From the NCBI RefSeq assembly GCF_022343555.1, contig NZ_JAKQZH010000001.1, positions 1,656,108 to 1,720,107 of the forward strand: a DNA stretch of 64,000 nt. Reading direction: 5' to 3'. The notes under the pieces were generated by a model, which was not told the DNA's origin, ran no database searches, and saw only the letters and a list, made by a program, of their open reading frames with translations. Shown here piece after piece: positions 16,694 through 25,022 of the stretch; positions within the stretch are counted from its first letter, which is position 1, and the number at the start of each line of letters is the position of its first letter. The translations under genes were made by a program, and so were the position numbers. Origin of the DNA: Marinobacter sp. C7. Its GTDB lineage: Bacteria; Pseudomonadota; Gammaproteobacteria; Pseudomonadales; Oleiphilaceae.

Positions 16694-17707
16694 ATGTTTA
16701 ATGAAGCACCCGACAGACACCTTATACGCCGAATTGCCGTCATCGGTTCAGGGATTGCAGGGCTGACTGCGGCGATCCTGCTCAAGGAACAGGGCCACTC
16801 GGTGACTGTGTTCGAGAAAAGCCGTGGCCCCGGTGGTCGCCTCGCTGCAAAACGGGTTCCGGGAAGTTCTGCAGATATCGGCGCCCAGTATTTCACCTCG
16901 AGAAACCCTGCTTTTCCGGATTTCCTGACCCGGTACGCAGGGGAAGGCAGTTTCACCACCTGGCACGGGCGCCTGGTGTTCCAGCATCGGGACGGAAGCC
17001 GGGAACCTTTCCCGGAGGAAGAGCGCTATGTCGGGACTCCCCGCATGACCGCCATCAGCCGGGCGCTGGCAGCCCATGTTGATCTGGTCACCGAGACCCG
17101 CATCGAAAGAATGGCCCGCAAAGACAGTCAGTGGGAACTGGTCGATACCGGCGGCAACAGTGTGGGTCGTTTCGACCGGATAGTCGTGACCGCGCCGCCC
17201 GCCCAGACCAGCGGCCTGATGCAGGCCAGCGGACTGCGGGAGGTTGCCGGCCGCCTGGAGCAATCGGTATCGGCTGTGGCGCCCTGTTGGGCGGTGGCGG
17301 CGCATTTCAGTCACCATCTGGACCCCGGTTTTGATGGCATCCGCTGTCAGCATCCTGTGTTGTATTGGGTCGCCAACAATTCCAGCAAGCCGGGCCGCGA
17401 GGATTCCGGGCAGTGGTGGGTCTTGCACGCGAACGCGGAGTGGACCACCGCCCATGTCGATGCGTCCCCGGATCAGGTGGGTGCGGAGATGGTGAAGGCG
17501 TTCAAGGAACTCACCGGCTCTGATGCCCGGCCGGACGATCTTGTACCGCATCGCTGGCTCTATGCCCGCGCCGAGGGTGAGAATTTCCCGGGCCATCTGT
17601 GGTTCGATCAGCTGGGCATCGGCCTGGCCGGCGACTGGCTTGATGGTGGCCGGGTTGAGGGCGCCTTTAACAGTGCCCGCGGGTTGGTAAAGGCCATGGA
17701 GGCCTGA
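16694..17707 (+). CDS. FAD-dependent oxidoreductase, renalase-like
   Basis: This 337-residue flavoprotein begins with a Rossmann motif IGSGIAGLTAAILLKEQGH near residues 17-35 and continues VFEKSRGPGGRLAAKR, the pattern of bacterial renalase-like NAD(P)/FAD proteins. The C-terminal GIGLAGDWLDGGRVEGAFNS matches the usual FAD-capping segment. Renalases oxidise wrongly reduced nicotinamide isomers, but the substrate here is unproven. It is divergent from the desaturase, and the 106-base intergenic region is shared, so it may belong to the same stress regulon. ATG 16694 is preferred over open sequence upstream that overlaps the promoter. Confidence 0.78.
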   Translation: MFNEAPDRHLIRRIAVIGSGIAGLTAAILLKEQGHSVTVFEKSRGPGGRLAAKRVPGSSADIGAQYFTSRNPAFPDFLTRYAGEGSFTTWHGRLVFQHRDGSREPFPEEERYVGTPRMTAISRALAAHVDLVTETRIERMARKDSQWELVDTGGNSVGRFDRIVVTAPPAQTSGLMQASGLREVAGRLEQSVSAVAPCWAVAAHFSHHLDPGFDGIRCQHPVLYWVANNSSKPGREDSGQWWVLHANAEWTTAHVDASPDQVGAEMVKAFKELTGSDARPDDLVPHRWLYARAEGENFPGHLWFDQLGIGLAGDWLDGGRVEGAFNSARGLVKAMEA

Positions 17708-17712
17708 GTCTG

Positions 17713-19197
17713 CTATTCCGTCATGTTATCGGGCGGTGCCAGGGTGATATCCGGTCGGGTATAGAAATGGGTGACGGTGCCATCGCTGAACTTGCTGAAG
17801 AACGCGCTCACTTCCGTGATCTTGCGAAGTGAGCGGGTCCGGTTGATGGGGTCGCGCACCAGGACTTTGATGCCATTGAAGTTATCCTGGATGTTGGAAA
17901 ACCGGGCACGCATGGAACAGGTCACTACGTGCGCCGGGTTCAGCCCCAGCTCCCGGGCCAGCCACTCGCTGTGACGGGCAATTCCCTTTTGGCTGAAATC
18001 CTCCCGGGTGTCCAGGTGGTCGAGCTTCACCCGGTTGACGATGCAGAAGGAGTAACTCTGGGGATTCTGGCGCGCCACCTTGCGGAAGGCTTCCCAGAAG
18101 AAACTGTCCGTCAGCTCCGCAAAAAAGCGCATGTCGCTCAGGCAGGTGTCGATCCACTCGAAGTTGTCCTGATCTTCCAGTACTTCATTGATGGCCTCCC
18201 GGAGCAGCCAGTCGAAGCCCAGTGCAGTCTTGTGGGCATAGACTTTCCGGTACATCTGGTGGCGGCTGTAGACAAAGTCCTCCAGTGCGCCCAGTCCTTT
18301 GTGGGTGATGGCGAGGCCCAGCCAGGGCTCGGAGACATCCCAGCCGAACCGGAAGTTGGTCAGCAGGTGATCCAGGTTCAGACCACCGATGGTGACGGAA
18401 GAATGGAAGCCATCCCTGAGCATGTAGTCGGCGCGGTCCGCGTCGATCTCCCCGGATACGATGGATGAGAGCAGATCCATGACCAGGCCGGGAATGTTTT
18501 CGTCCGGCATGGAGCCGGACTTCGCCTCTTCACCAGCGATAAAGTTCCAGAAGGTCTCCGCGTGGCGGCGGAAGGTCTCGCTGGGCCGGACCTCTGTGGT
18601 TTCCATGATGCCGATGACATCCCGGCGGTCGAGTCCGGCGCCTTCAAGATCCACTGCGCAGAGTACCTCGTGCGCAACCCGCACTGAATAGTGTTCGTGT
18701 TCCAGCTCTTCCGGTTCCTCACTGTGATATTGCGAAAAATCCACCCCGGTCCAGAGGTTGCGGAACCGGTCAGGCCGGGACATCAGCTCGCGGATGCGAC
18801 GGGCCTGGGTGAACTGGTGGGAAAAGCTCGAGTGGCCGCTGTCGTGGAGCAGGCAGCCGAGGCGAATCGTCTTGGCGAGGTAATCGATGGCGTCCAGCTG
18901 GCTCAGGGTCAGATCGGTTTGCTCGCTCAGCTGACGTTCGCGCAGGTAGGCATCAATCATGGAGCGGAACATGCGCGTTCCGACGTGCATCACACCCACG
19001 CTATGGAGGAAACGGGAGTGGGTAGCTCCCGGAAATACCAGGCTCAGGATGTCATTCTGGCAGATGTTACGCAGACGCTGGAACAGGGGATGATCGATGA
19101 CCTCGATTTCGTGCCGGTACAGGGGAATACCACCGTGGACAGGATCCATGATCAGCTTGTCGTAAGCTCCGAGCAAATCGTTTACCGCACGTCTCAT
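17713..19197 (-). CDS. HD-domain phosphohydrolase (dGTPase/SAMHD1-like)
   Basis: This is a 494-residue metal-dependent HD protein. THSRFLHSVGVMH near residue 60 supplies the first histidine, and LLHDSGHSSFSHQF near 112 the HD pair. The layout resembles the YdhJ-type and dNTP triphosphohydrolase families; nucleotide hydrolysis is likely, but the substrate is not settled. GGGGAGA before ATG 19197 is a good ribosome site and starts the protein at MRRAVNDLL; a TTG six codons earlier is less likely. It converges on the renalase-like gene with five bases between stops. Confidence 0.8.
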   Translation of the reverse strand: MRRAVNDLLGAYDKLIMDPVHGGIPLYRHEIEVIDHPLFQRLRNICQNDILSLVFPGATHSRFLHSVGVMHVGTRMFRSMIDAYLRERQLSEQTDLTLSQLDAIDYLAKTIRLGCLLHDSGHSSFSHQFTQARRIRELMSRPDRFRNLWTGVDFSQYHSEEPEELEHEHYSVRVAHEVLCAVDLEGAGLDRRDVIGIMETTEVRPSETFRRHAETFWNFIAGEEAKSGSMPDENIPGLVMDLLSSIVSGEIDADRADYMLRDGFHSSVTIGGLNLDHLLTNFRFGWDVSEPWLGLAITHKGLGALEDFVYSRHQMYRKVYAHKTALGFDWLLREAINEVLEDQDNFEWIDTCLSDMRFFAELTDSFFWEAFRKVARQNPQSYSFCIVNRVKLDHLDTREDFSQKGIARHSEWLARELGLNPAHVVTCSMRARFSNIQDNFNGIKVLVRDPINRTRSLRKITEVSAFFSKFSDGTVTHFYTRPDITLAPPDNMTE

Positions 19198-19311
19198 GGT
19201 CAGGAATCTCCCCAAATCGCCAAACTGGCCTTGTTATATCACAGGGTCGTGCCAGAATAGGCTTTATCAAGCCAATTTATCGTTTATCGATGGTAGTTTA
19301 GGGCAACAGCC

Positions 19312-20520
19312 ATGGCATCGCGCACCGAGCGCATTCTGATTATTGACGCCGACGAAAAGGCCCGTACCGACCTCTCCCGATACCTTGAGGCGCGCGGCTT
19401 CTATGTGACCGGTTTTCCCGATGTGGCTGCCGCCCGTAGCCTGTTCGACGATAACACTCCGGATGTCATCTTTGCAGATCTGGGGCCCGAGGCCATTGGC
19501 GAACTCGCCAGCAGGCTTGAAGAGTCGGAGACGTTCACTCCGATCGTTGCCTGCACCAGCACCGAATCCAGTGCCGAGGTAATCAGCGCCCTGCGTGCCG
19601 GGGCGGCGGATGTGGTTCTCAAACCATGCAACGATGACAAGGGTGCCCTGGATGACGTCATCGGGAAGCTCCTGGACCGGGTTCGTGTAAACCGCCTGAA
19701 CCAGCTTTACCGTCAGGAGCTGGAGGAGGCGAACCGGGACCTGAGGAACGGTATTGCGGAACTGCGGGCTGACCAGAGGGCAGGGCGAAAGGTTCAGCTC
19801 CGGATGCTGCCGGACCGGGAACAGATGATGGGCGGGTTACATGTGGATCATCTGATCAAGCCCTCGCTGTATCTCAGCGGCGACTTCCTCGACTATTTCC
19901 GGATTTCCGACGATAAATTGCTGGTCTACATCGCCGATGTTTCCGGTCACGGTGCCAGCTCGGCGTTCGTGACCGTGCTGCTCAAAAACCTGACCAACCG
20001 GTTGCAGCGTAACCTGCGGCGGCAATCCAGCGACGATATTCTTTACCCGGACCGTTTTCTGGAACGAATCAACTCGGAGCTGCTCGATACAGGGCTTGGC
20101 AAGCATGTGACTGTTTTTGTGGGCATTATCTCAGAGTCGGAACGGACTCTGCGATATGCTGTCGGGGCTCACTTTCCGATGCCGATCCTCTCCTTTGAAG
20201 GAGGCCGAACGGCATTCCTCGAGGGGAGCGGGCTTCCGGTCGGGTTATTCGAGGAACCCCAGTGGGAGGTCTATGAGGTGGCGCTCCAGCAGCCGTTCAG
20301 GCTCCTGCTCTTTTCCGATGGCATTCTGGAGGTCATCCAGGCCAAGTCCCTTGATGAAAAGGAGCAGACACTACTTGAACTCGTGTCGGGAGGTAGTCAC
20401 ACTATCGCATCTCTCAACGAGGCGCTGAGTCTGGACGGCATGACAGAACTTCCGGACGATATCGCTATCGTATCGGTAACTGATACCATTAAAAGGTCAG
20501 ACAGCACGTCCCCTCAATAG
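19312..20520 (+). CDS. hsbR: Response regulator with PP2C phosphatase domain (HsbR-type)
   Basis: This 402-residue protein has an N-terminal receiver domain (residues about 7-125; phosphoacceptor Asp in VIFADLGP, conserved Lys in VLKPCN). A coiled-coil linker around 130-160 follows, then a SpoIIE-type PP2C serine phosphatase domain (about 175-390) with SGDFLDYF, DVSGHG and DDIAIVSV metal-binding motifs. In Pseudomonas HsbR dephosphorylates the STAS antagonist HsbA and so links the HptB phosphorelay to motility and biofilm. The next gene, 14 bases downstream, is such an antagonist. Confidence 0.85.
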   Translation: MASRTERILIIDADEKARTDLSRYLEARGFYVTGFPDVAAARSLFDDNTPDVIFADLGPEAIGELASRLEESETFTPIVACTSTESSAEVISALRAGAADVVLKPCNDDKGALDDVIGKLLDRVRVNRLNQLYRQELEEANRDLRNGIAELRADQRAGRKVQLRMLPDREQMMGGLHVDHLIKPSLYLSGDFLDYFRISDDKLLVYIADVSGHGASSAFVTVLLKNLTNRLQRNLRRQSSDDILYPDRFLERINSELLDTGLGKHVTVFVGIISESERTLRYAVGAHFPMPILSFEGGRTAFLEGSGLPVGLFEEPQWEVYEVALQQPFRLLLFSDGILEVIQAKSLDEKEQTLLELVSGGSHTIASLNEALSLDGMTELPDDIAIVSVTDTIKRSDSTSPQ

Positions 20521-20534
20521 TGGCAGTGTGAAAC

Positions 20535-21026
20535 ATGACTGGTTACAAGATCCTGCAAGCTGAGAAGCAGGGCATTTATGTCCTCAAGTTTATCGGTGAA
20601 ATCCGGCTGAACCTTTGTTCGACGCTGGATAATCTGGTTGAGTCCATTACCCAGGATCCACAGTTCAAGACCGTGGTAATCGATCTTACCGAGACCGATA
20701 TCATCGACAGCACGACGCTCGGTCTGCTCGCCAAGATTGCCATGGCAGCCCAGAAACAGAGCCATTTTCTGCCCACGCTGATTTCCACCAATCCTGATAT
20801 CACCCGCATCATCACCTCCATGGGGTTCGACAAGATCTTCATCATTGTCCGGGAACCCGCCTCCCGAATTGAGGAACTGGAAGAGATTCCGGTACTGAAA
20901 GCCAGCGAACAGCAGGTTCGCGACAAGGTTCTCGACGCCCACAAGGTACTGATGGGCATGAACCGGAAGAACCGGGAAGAGTTCAAGAATCTGGTGCGTG
21001 CTCTGGAATGTGAAGAGCACGGCTGA
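20535..21026 (+). CDS. hsbA: STAS-domain anti-sigma factor antagonist (HsbA-type)
   Basis: This 163-residue protein has a STAS domain. The motif DIIDSTTLGLL near residues 57-67 contains the serine phosphorylated in SpoIIAA/HsbA proteins. A C-terminal helical extension (about 110-163), longer than in minimal STAS proteins, fits HsbA. In Pseudomonas the unphosphorylated form binds FlgM and the phosphorylated form HsbD. It is paired with HsbR upstream as a partner-switching module. Confidence 0.85.
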   Translation: MTGYKILQAEKQGIYVLKFIGEIRLNLCSTLDNLVESITQDPQFKTVVIDLTETDIIDSTTLGLLAKIAMAAQKQSHFLPTLISTNPDITRIITSMGFDKIFIIVREPASRIEELEEIPVLKASEQQVRDKVLDAHKVLMGMNRKNREEFKNLVRALECEEHG

Positions 21027-21049
21027 TCCGATAACAACACGGAATGACT

Positions 21050-22117
21050 ATGTCTGATACTAATGCGTCCCACGATTCAGGGGCCCAGAATCCGCCACAT
21101 GACGTTGCAGTGCTGGGCGGCGGCAGTTTCGGAACCGCGATGACCAAGGTACTGGGTGAAAACGGCCACCGGGTGCACTTCTGGATGCGGGACCAGGCCC
21201 AGGCCGACGAGATTCGGAAAACGGGTATCAACAGTCGCTACATGCCCGGTGTCAAACTCGAGGGTGATATCGAGCCCACCACGGATCTTGCGGGTGCGGT
21301 CAGCAAGGCCGAGGTCGTCTTTGTCGCCATTCCCAGCAAGGCTTTCCGGGCCGTGATCCGGGAGCACAGCAACGATTTCCGCGATGGCCAGATCGTGGTC
21401 AGTCTCACCAAGGGCATCGAAGAGCACGGCTTCAAGCTCATGAGCGAGATCCTGCAGGAAGAAATTCCCCGCTGCCAGATCGGCGTGCTGAGTGGCCCCA
21501 ACCTGGCGGCGGAAATTGCCGCCCGGGACCTGACAGCCACCGTGATTGCTGCCAAGGATCCGGATGTGCGTCGCGCCGTGCAGGATCTGCTCGGTTGCGA
21601 GTATTTCCGTGTGTACGCCAATGTTGATGTCTACGGCGTTGAACTGGCGGGCGCCTTGAAGAATATCTACGCGATTGTTGCTGGTCTTGCATCCGCACTG
21701 GATATGGGCGAGAACGCCAAGGCTATGCTGATAACCCGTGGCCTGGCGGAAATGAGCCGGTTTGCGGTTAGCCTCGGTGCCAATCCCATGACGTTCATGG
21801 GGCTCGCAGGCGTTGGTGACCTGATCGTGACCTGCACCTCGTCCAAGAGCCGTAATTTTCGCGTCGGCTATGCGGTCGGCAAGGGTCAGAACCTGGATGA
21901 AGCCGTCAAGGAGCTGGGGCAGGTGGCAGAGGGCATTTACACCTTGAAGCTGGTCAAGGAAAAGTCCGAATCGATTGGCATCTATATGCCGCTGGTGCGT
22001 GGGCTGTACGAGATTCTCTATGGCACAGCGTCGATCAAGGCGGTCATCAATAGCCTGATGATGGCGGTACAGAATTCCGACGTGGAGTTCATTCTGCCCC
22101 GCACCATCAGCCAATAA
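21050..22117 (+). CDS. gpsA: Glycerol-3-phosphate dehydrogenase [NAD(P)+]
   Basis: This enzyme of about 355 residues makes sn-glycerol 3-phosphate from dihydroxyacetone phosphate for phospholipid synthesis. The N-terminal GGGSFGTAM NAD(P) motif, catalytic-lysine context ELAGALKNIYAI near residue 200, and SRNFRVG near 269 are present. An ATG two codons earlier (21044) is possible; 21050 has better spacing from GGAA. A short non-conserved N-terminal tail precedes the Rossmann fold. It lies 24 bases after hsbA and may share its transcript. Confidence 0.95.
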   Translation: MSDTNASHDSGAQNPPHDVAVLGGGSFGTAMTKVLGENGHRVHFWMRDQAQADEIRKTGINSRYMPGVKLEGDIEPTTDLAGAVSKAEVVFVAIPSKAFRAVIREHSNDFRDGQIVVSLTKGIEEHGFKLMSEILQEEIPRCQIGVLSGPNLAAEIAARDLTATVIAAKDPDVRRAVQDLLGCEYFRVYANVDVYGVELAGALKNIYAIVAGLASALDMGENAKAMLITRGLAEMSRFAVSLGANPMTFMGLAGVGDLIVTCTSSKSRNFRVGYAVGKGQNLDEAVKELGQVAEGIYTLKLVKEKSESIGIYMPLVRGLYEILYGTASIKAVINSLMMAVQNSDVEFILPRTISQ

Positions 22118-22139
22118 ACTGCATCACCCGGAGGTTGCC

Positions 22140-22589
22140 GTGCAACTGAGCATCATGCGCCACGGCGAAGCCAGCTGGCATACTCTTGACCAGGAACGGG
22201 AGCTGACCGAAGCCGGGAGGGATGCAGTCGGTGCTGTGGCGCACCGGATTGCCGAATCACCCTGGCGGCCGGCTCTGATCTGGAGCAGTCCTTACGTCCG
22301 GGCGCGCCAGACAGCCGGCATCATGTCCGAGATTCTGAATTGCCGGATCGATGAGCAGGATTTCATTACTCCCGATGATGATCCCGGCGCCTGCCTGGAT
22401 GCCCTGCTGGAGTTCCGGGAATCACGCTTGCTGATCGTTTCCCACATGCCCTTTGTCGGGAGCCTGTCCACCCTGTTGGTTGATGGCCATCGGCGAGGTA
22501 TCCCCTTCATGACTGCCCAGGCGGTAATGCTGGACATGCCTGTGGTCGGTCCGGGGTGCGCGGACTTGAAAGCCCAGTTTTTGCCCTGA
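22140..22589 (+). CDS. sixA: Phosphohistidine phosphatase SixA
   Basis: This 149-residue histidine-phosphatase superfamily protein has the RHG motif near its N-terminus (SIMRHGEA) and the second catalytic histidine in VSHMPFVG near residue 102. SixA removes phosphate from histidine of HPt-type proteins such as ArcB or the PTS-Ntr NPr. The start is GTG 22140, placed by GGAGG six bases upstream. It follows gpsA by 22 bases and probably forms part of the same operon. Confidence 0.88.
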   Translation: MQLSIMRHGEASWHTLDQERELTEAGRDAVGAVAHRIAESPWRPALIWSSPYVRARQTAGIMSEILNCRIDEQDFITPDDDPGACLDALLEFRESRLLIVSHMPFVGSLSTLLVDGHRRGIPFMTAQAVMLDMPVVGPGCADLKAQFLP

Positions 22590-22626
22590 TCTTACTCACA
22601 AACACTTTCTGACTTCGGAAGCACCT

Positions 22627-23523
22627 ATGTACAGCTTTCCCATCGACTATGTCGAGCCGGTGTTTCGTCCACCGAGTGAGGCCAAATCCCTGATACTGCC
22701 GGTTACCAACGGCTGCTCCTGGAATAAGTGTACGTTCTGCGAGATGTACACCCAGCCACAGAAGAAGTTCCGGGCCCGGAAACCGGATGAAATCCGCAAG
22801 GATATCGAGAACGCTGCCAGGACGCTCGGTGGTGTCCGGCGAGTCTTCCTGGCCGATGGGGATGCGATGGTCCTGCCAACCCGTCGTCTGCTGGAGATCC
22901 TTGGGGACCTGAAAGCGGCCTTTCCGGATCTTCAGCGGGTATCAAGCTATTGTTTGCCCCGTAACCTGGCGAAGAAAAGTGTCGAGGAGCTGGCGGAACT
23001 TCGGGAAGCCGGGCTGGCCATTCTATACGTTGGCATGGAGTCCGGCGACGACGAGGTGCTTCGCCGGGTCAACAAGGGCGAAACATGGGAGTCCACCCGT
23101 TCGGCTCTGGTCAAGATCCGGGAAGCGGGTCTGACCAGCTCGGTTATGGTACTGAATGGCCTGGGGGGTGAAAACCTGTCCCGCCAACACGCCATTAATA
23201 CGGCGCATCTGTGTAACGAAACCCAGCCGGACTATCTGTCCACCCTGGTGGTTAGCTTTCCACAGGGCGAAGATCGCTTCCGCGCCGGTTTCGGTGAGGA
23301 TTTCGTCCCTTTGTCACAGCAGGGGTTGTTCGAGGAAATCCGGCTATTCCTGGAGCATCTTGAGCTTGAGAAAACCGTTTTCCGGAGTGATCACGCCTCC
23401 AACTACCTGGTGCTCAAGGGTATTCTGGGCAGGGATAAACCAAAACTTCTCGATCAGGTGAATCTCGCGATCAGCAATCCCGGCGCGGCGCCGCTGCGGG
23501 CAGAATGGATGCGTGGACTCTAG
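22627..23523 (+). CDS. Radical SAM protein of unknown substrate
   Basis: This 298-residue protein has a cluster motif GCSWNKCTFC near residues 30-39, a C-x4-C-x2-C spacing that differs from the classic C-x3-C-x2-C but occurs in a subset of elongator-like radical SAM proteins. A DGDA segment near 74 and GMESGDDEVL near 137 complete the SAM-binding barrel. There is no auxiliary cluster domain. The reaction is unknown. It lies between sixA and DUF1285. Confidence 0.82.
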   Translation: MYSFPIDYVEPVFRPPSEAKSLILPVTNGCSWNKCTFCEMYTQPQKKFRARKPDEIRKDIENAARTLGGVRRVFLADGDAMVLPTRRLLEILGDLKAAFPDLQRVSSYCLPRNLAKKSVEELAELREAGLAILYVGMESGDDEVLRRVNKGETWESTRSALVKIREAGLTSSVMVLNGLGGENLSRQHAINTAHLCNETQPDYLSTLVVSFPQGEDRFRAGFGEDFVPLSQQGLFEEIRLFLEHLELEKTVFRSDHASNYLVLKGILGRDKPKLLDQVNLAISNPGAAPLRAEWMRGL

Positions 23524-23536
23524 GAGGCATTGAGCC

Positions 23537-24103
23537 ATGGGCAAGAATCCGGATACCTTCGCCAAAGAAGTTGAGGACACCGTCAGCAAGCCGGGCCTTC
23601 CGCCGCTGGAACAGTGGCACCCGGAGCTGTCCGGAGACATGGACATGGTGATTCGCCGGGACGGCCAATGGATCTTCAAGGGTGAGCCTCTGGGTCGGGA
23701 GGCGATTGTCAGGCTGTTTTCCACCATCCTACGGCGAGAAGACGATGGCCAATTCTACCTCGTCACCCCCGTCGAGAAGTGGCGAATCCAGGTTGAGGAT
23801 ACGCCGTTGTTGGCGCATTCCCTTGAAGTGCGTGGTTCCGGCGATGACCAGGTGCTGGCCCTTACCACCAATGTTGGTGGTACGCTGGAAATCAGCGAGG
23901 ACCACCCGCTGGAGGTGGGGCAGTATCCGGATTCGGGTGAGCCGCGGCCCACGGTCAAGGTTCGCCATGGTGTCGAAGCCCGGATTGTTACGGCCGCATT
24001 CTACGAGCTGGCGGATCTGGTGATTGAAAAAAACGCTGGCGAAGAAACCGTTTATGGCGTTATGAGCCACGGAAAATTCTGGAAAGTCGGGCAGGGCGGT
24101 TGA
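23537..24103 (+). CDS. DUF1285 family protein
   Basis: This 188-residue cytoplasmic protein matches DUF1285 in length and in conserved stretches PPLEQWHPE near residue 22, DMDMVIRRDGQWIFKG near 34 and REDDGQFYLVTPVEKW near 66. Function is unknown; crystal structures of the family show a small barrel-like fold. It follows the radical SAM gene by 13 bases with a TAGGAGG ribosome site overlapping the previous stop, so it is probably cotranscribed. Confidence 0.85.
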   Translation: MGKNPDTFAKEVEDTVSKPGLPPLEQWHPELSGDMDMVIRRDGQWIFKGEPLGREAIVRLFSTILRREDDGQFYLVTPVEKWRIQVEDTPLLAHSLEVRGSGDDQVLALTTNVGGTLEISEDHPLEVGQYPDSGEPRPTVKVRHGVEARIVTAAFYELADLVIEKNAGEETVYGVMSHGKFWKVGQGG

Positions 24104-24304
24104 AAAAGACCGCTTTGCCCCCATCAACCACGGTAGAAAACGCATCCTGTCACTTGTTAAACTGTGTTTTCTTACTTGTTATCGAGCCTGGCTCTCTAAC
24201 GAGGCCCGGTGGTCGTTAGTCCCTCTGTGCAGTCCGGCTGTCCATGATCACTTTCGATTGCCTTAATTCATAAATGCAGTCATTGCGACACGCAAGGAGA
24301 TAAA

Positions 24305-24766
24305 ATGGCCCAACCTCGTGTTGTTACCATTCATTACACCCTCACCAACGACCAGGGCGAGCAACTGGACTCTTCCCGTGTAGAAGGTCGTGAGCCGCTG
24401 ACTTACCTCGAAGGCGCGCAGAACATCATCGGTGGTCTCGAAAGCGCGCTGACCGAGAAGAACTCCGGTGATCAGGTGAAGGTTTCCGTTGAGCCGGCAG
24501 AAGGCTACGGCGAAGTAAACGAAGAACTGATCCAGCCGGTTCCGCGCTCTGCCTTCGAAGGCGTTGACACCATCGAGCCGGGAATGCAGTTCCAGGCACA
24601 GACTCCGGGCGGCCCCCAGATCGTTCGTGTAGTGGAAGTTGGCGACGAGACCGTCACCATCGATGCCAACCATCCTCTGGCTGGCCAGACCCTGCACTTT
24701 GACGTGGAAGTGGTCGAGACCCGTGACGCGACTGACGAAGAGCAGGAGCACGGCCACGTGCACTGA
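24305..24766 (+). CDS. slyD: FKBP-type peptidyl-prolyl isomerase SlyD
   Basis: This 153-residue protein is an FKBP domain with an inserted IF chaperone domain (about 70-130). It catalyses cis-trans isomerisation before proline and assists folding. The C-terminal tail is short and only weakly histidine-rich (EEQEHGHVH), unlike the long metal-binding tail of E. coli SlyD, so nickel storage is doubtful. The ribosome site AAGGAGAT is excellent. The 201 bases upstream hold its promoter and no other gene that I can see. Confidence 0.9.
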   Translation: MAQPRVVTIHYTLTNDQGEQLDSSRVEGREPLTYLEGAQNIIGGLESALTEKNSGDQVKVSVEPAEGYGEVNEELIQPVPRSAFEGVDTIEPGMQFQAQTPGGPQIVRVVEVGDETVTIDANHPLAGQTLHFDVEVVETRDATDEEQEHGHVH

Positions 24767-24808
24767 AGTCGCGCCTGAAGGCGGGAATGGAAGCGGGGTC
24801 CTGAAAAC

Positions 24809-24999
24809 GGGGTCTGACCCCAACTTGAGGTTCTATCCCCGCCTTTGCGAAAAACGGCCCCTTGTGGGCCGTTTTTTTGTGCCTGGAATATGTGTCTGGA
24901 ATAAAAGGGGGCAAGGTTAAAGATGGGGTCAGAAGAAGGTTTTCTTCAGACCCCTGGGGTACACAAAAAAGGGTCAGATGAACGCGTTCATCTGACCCC
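24809..24999. repeat. Cluster of GGGTC(A/T)GACCC-type palindromes
   Basis: Three related inverted repeats occur in the slyD/ETF-QO interval. GGGGTCTGACCCC lies at 24809-24821. A hairpin at 24925-24954 has GGGGTCAGAAGAA-type arms, one mismatch and a 4-base loop. A perfect 28-bp palindrome at 24971-24998 starts GGGTCAGATGAACG. They share the GGGTC(A/T)GA end and look like REP-type elements, the kind mobilised in trans by IS200-like (RAYT) transposases. No such transposase is in the window. Confidence 0.65.
24849..24878 (+). terminator. Intrinsic terminator after slyD
   Basis: ACGGCCC (24854-24860) pairs with GGGCCGT (24866-24872) around a 5-base loop, followed by a run of T. A-rich sequence on the other side of the stem would let it also work for leftward transcription. 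It sits about 85 bases past the slyD stop, inside the repeat cluster. Confidence 0.8.
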
Positions 25000-25022
25000 A
25001 TGTTCACTCCGAACTCCGAAAT

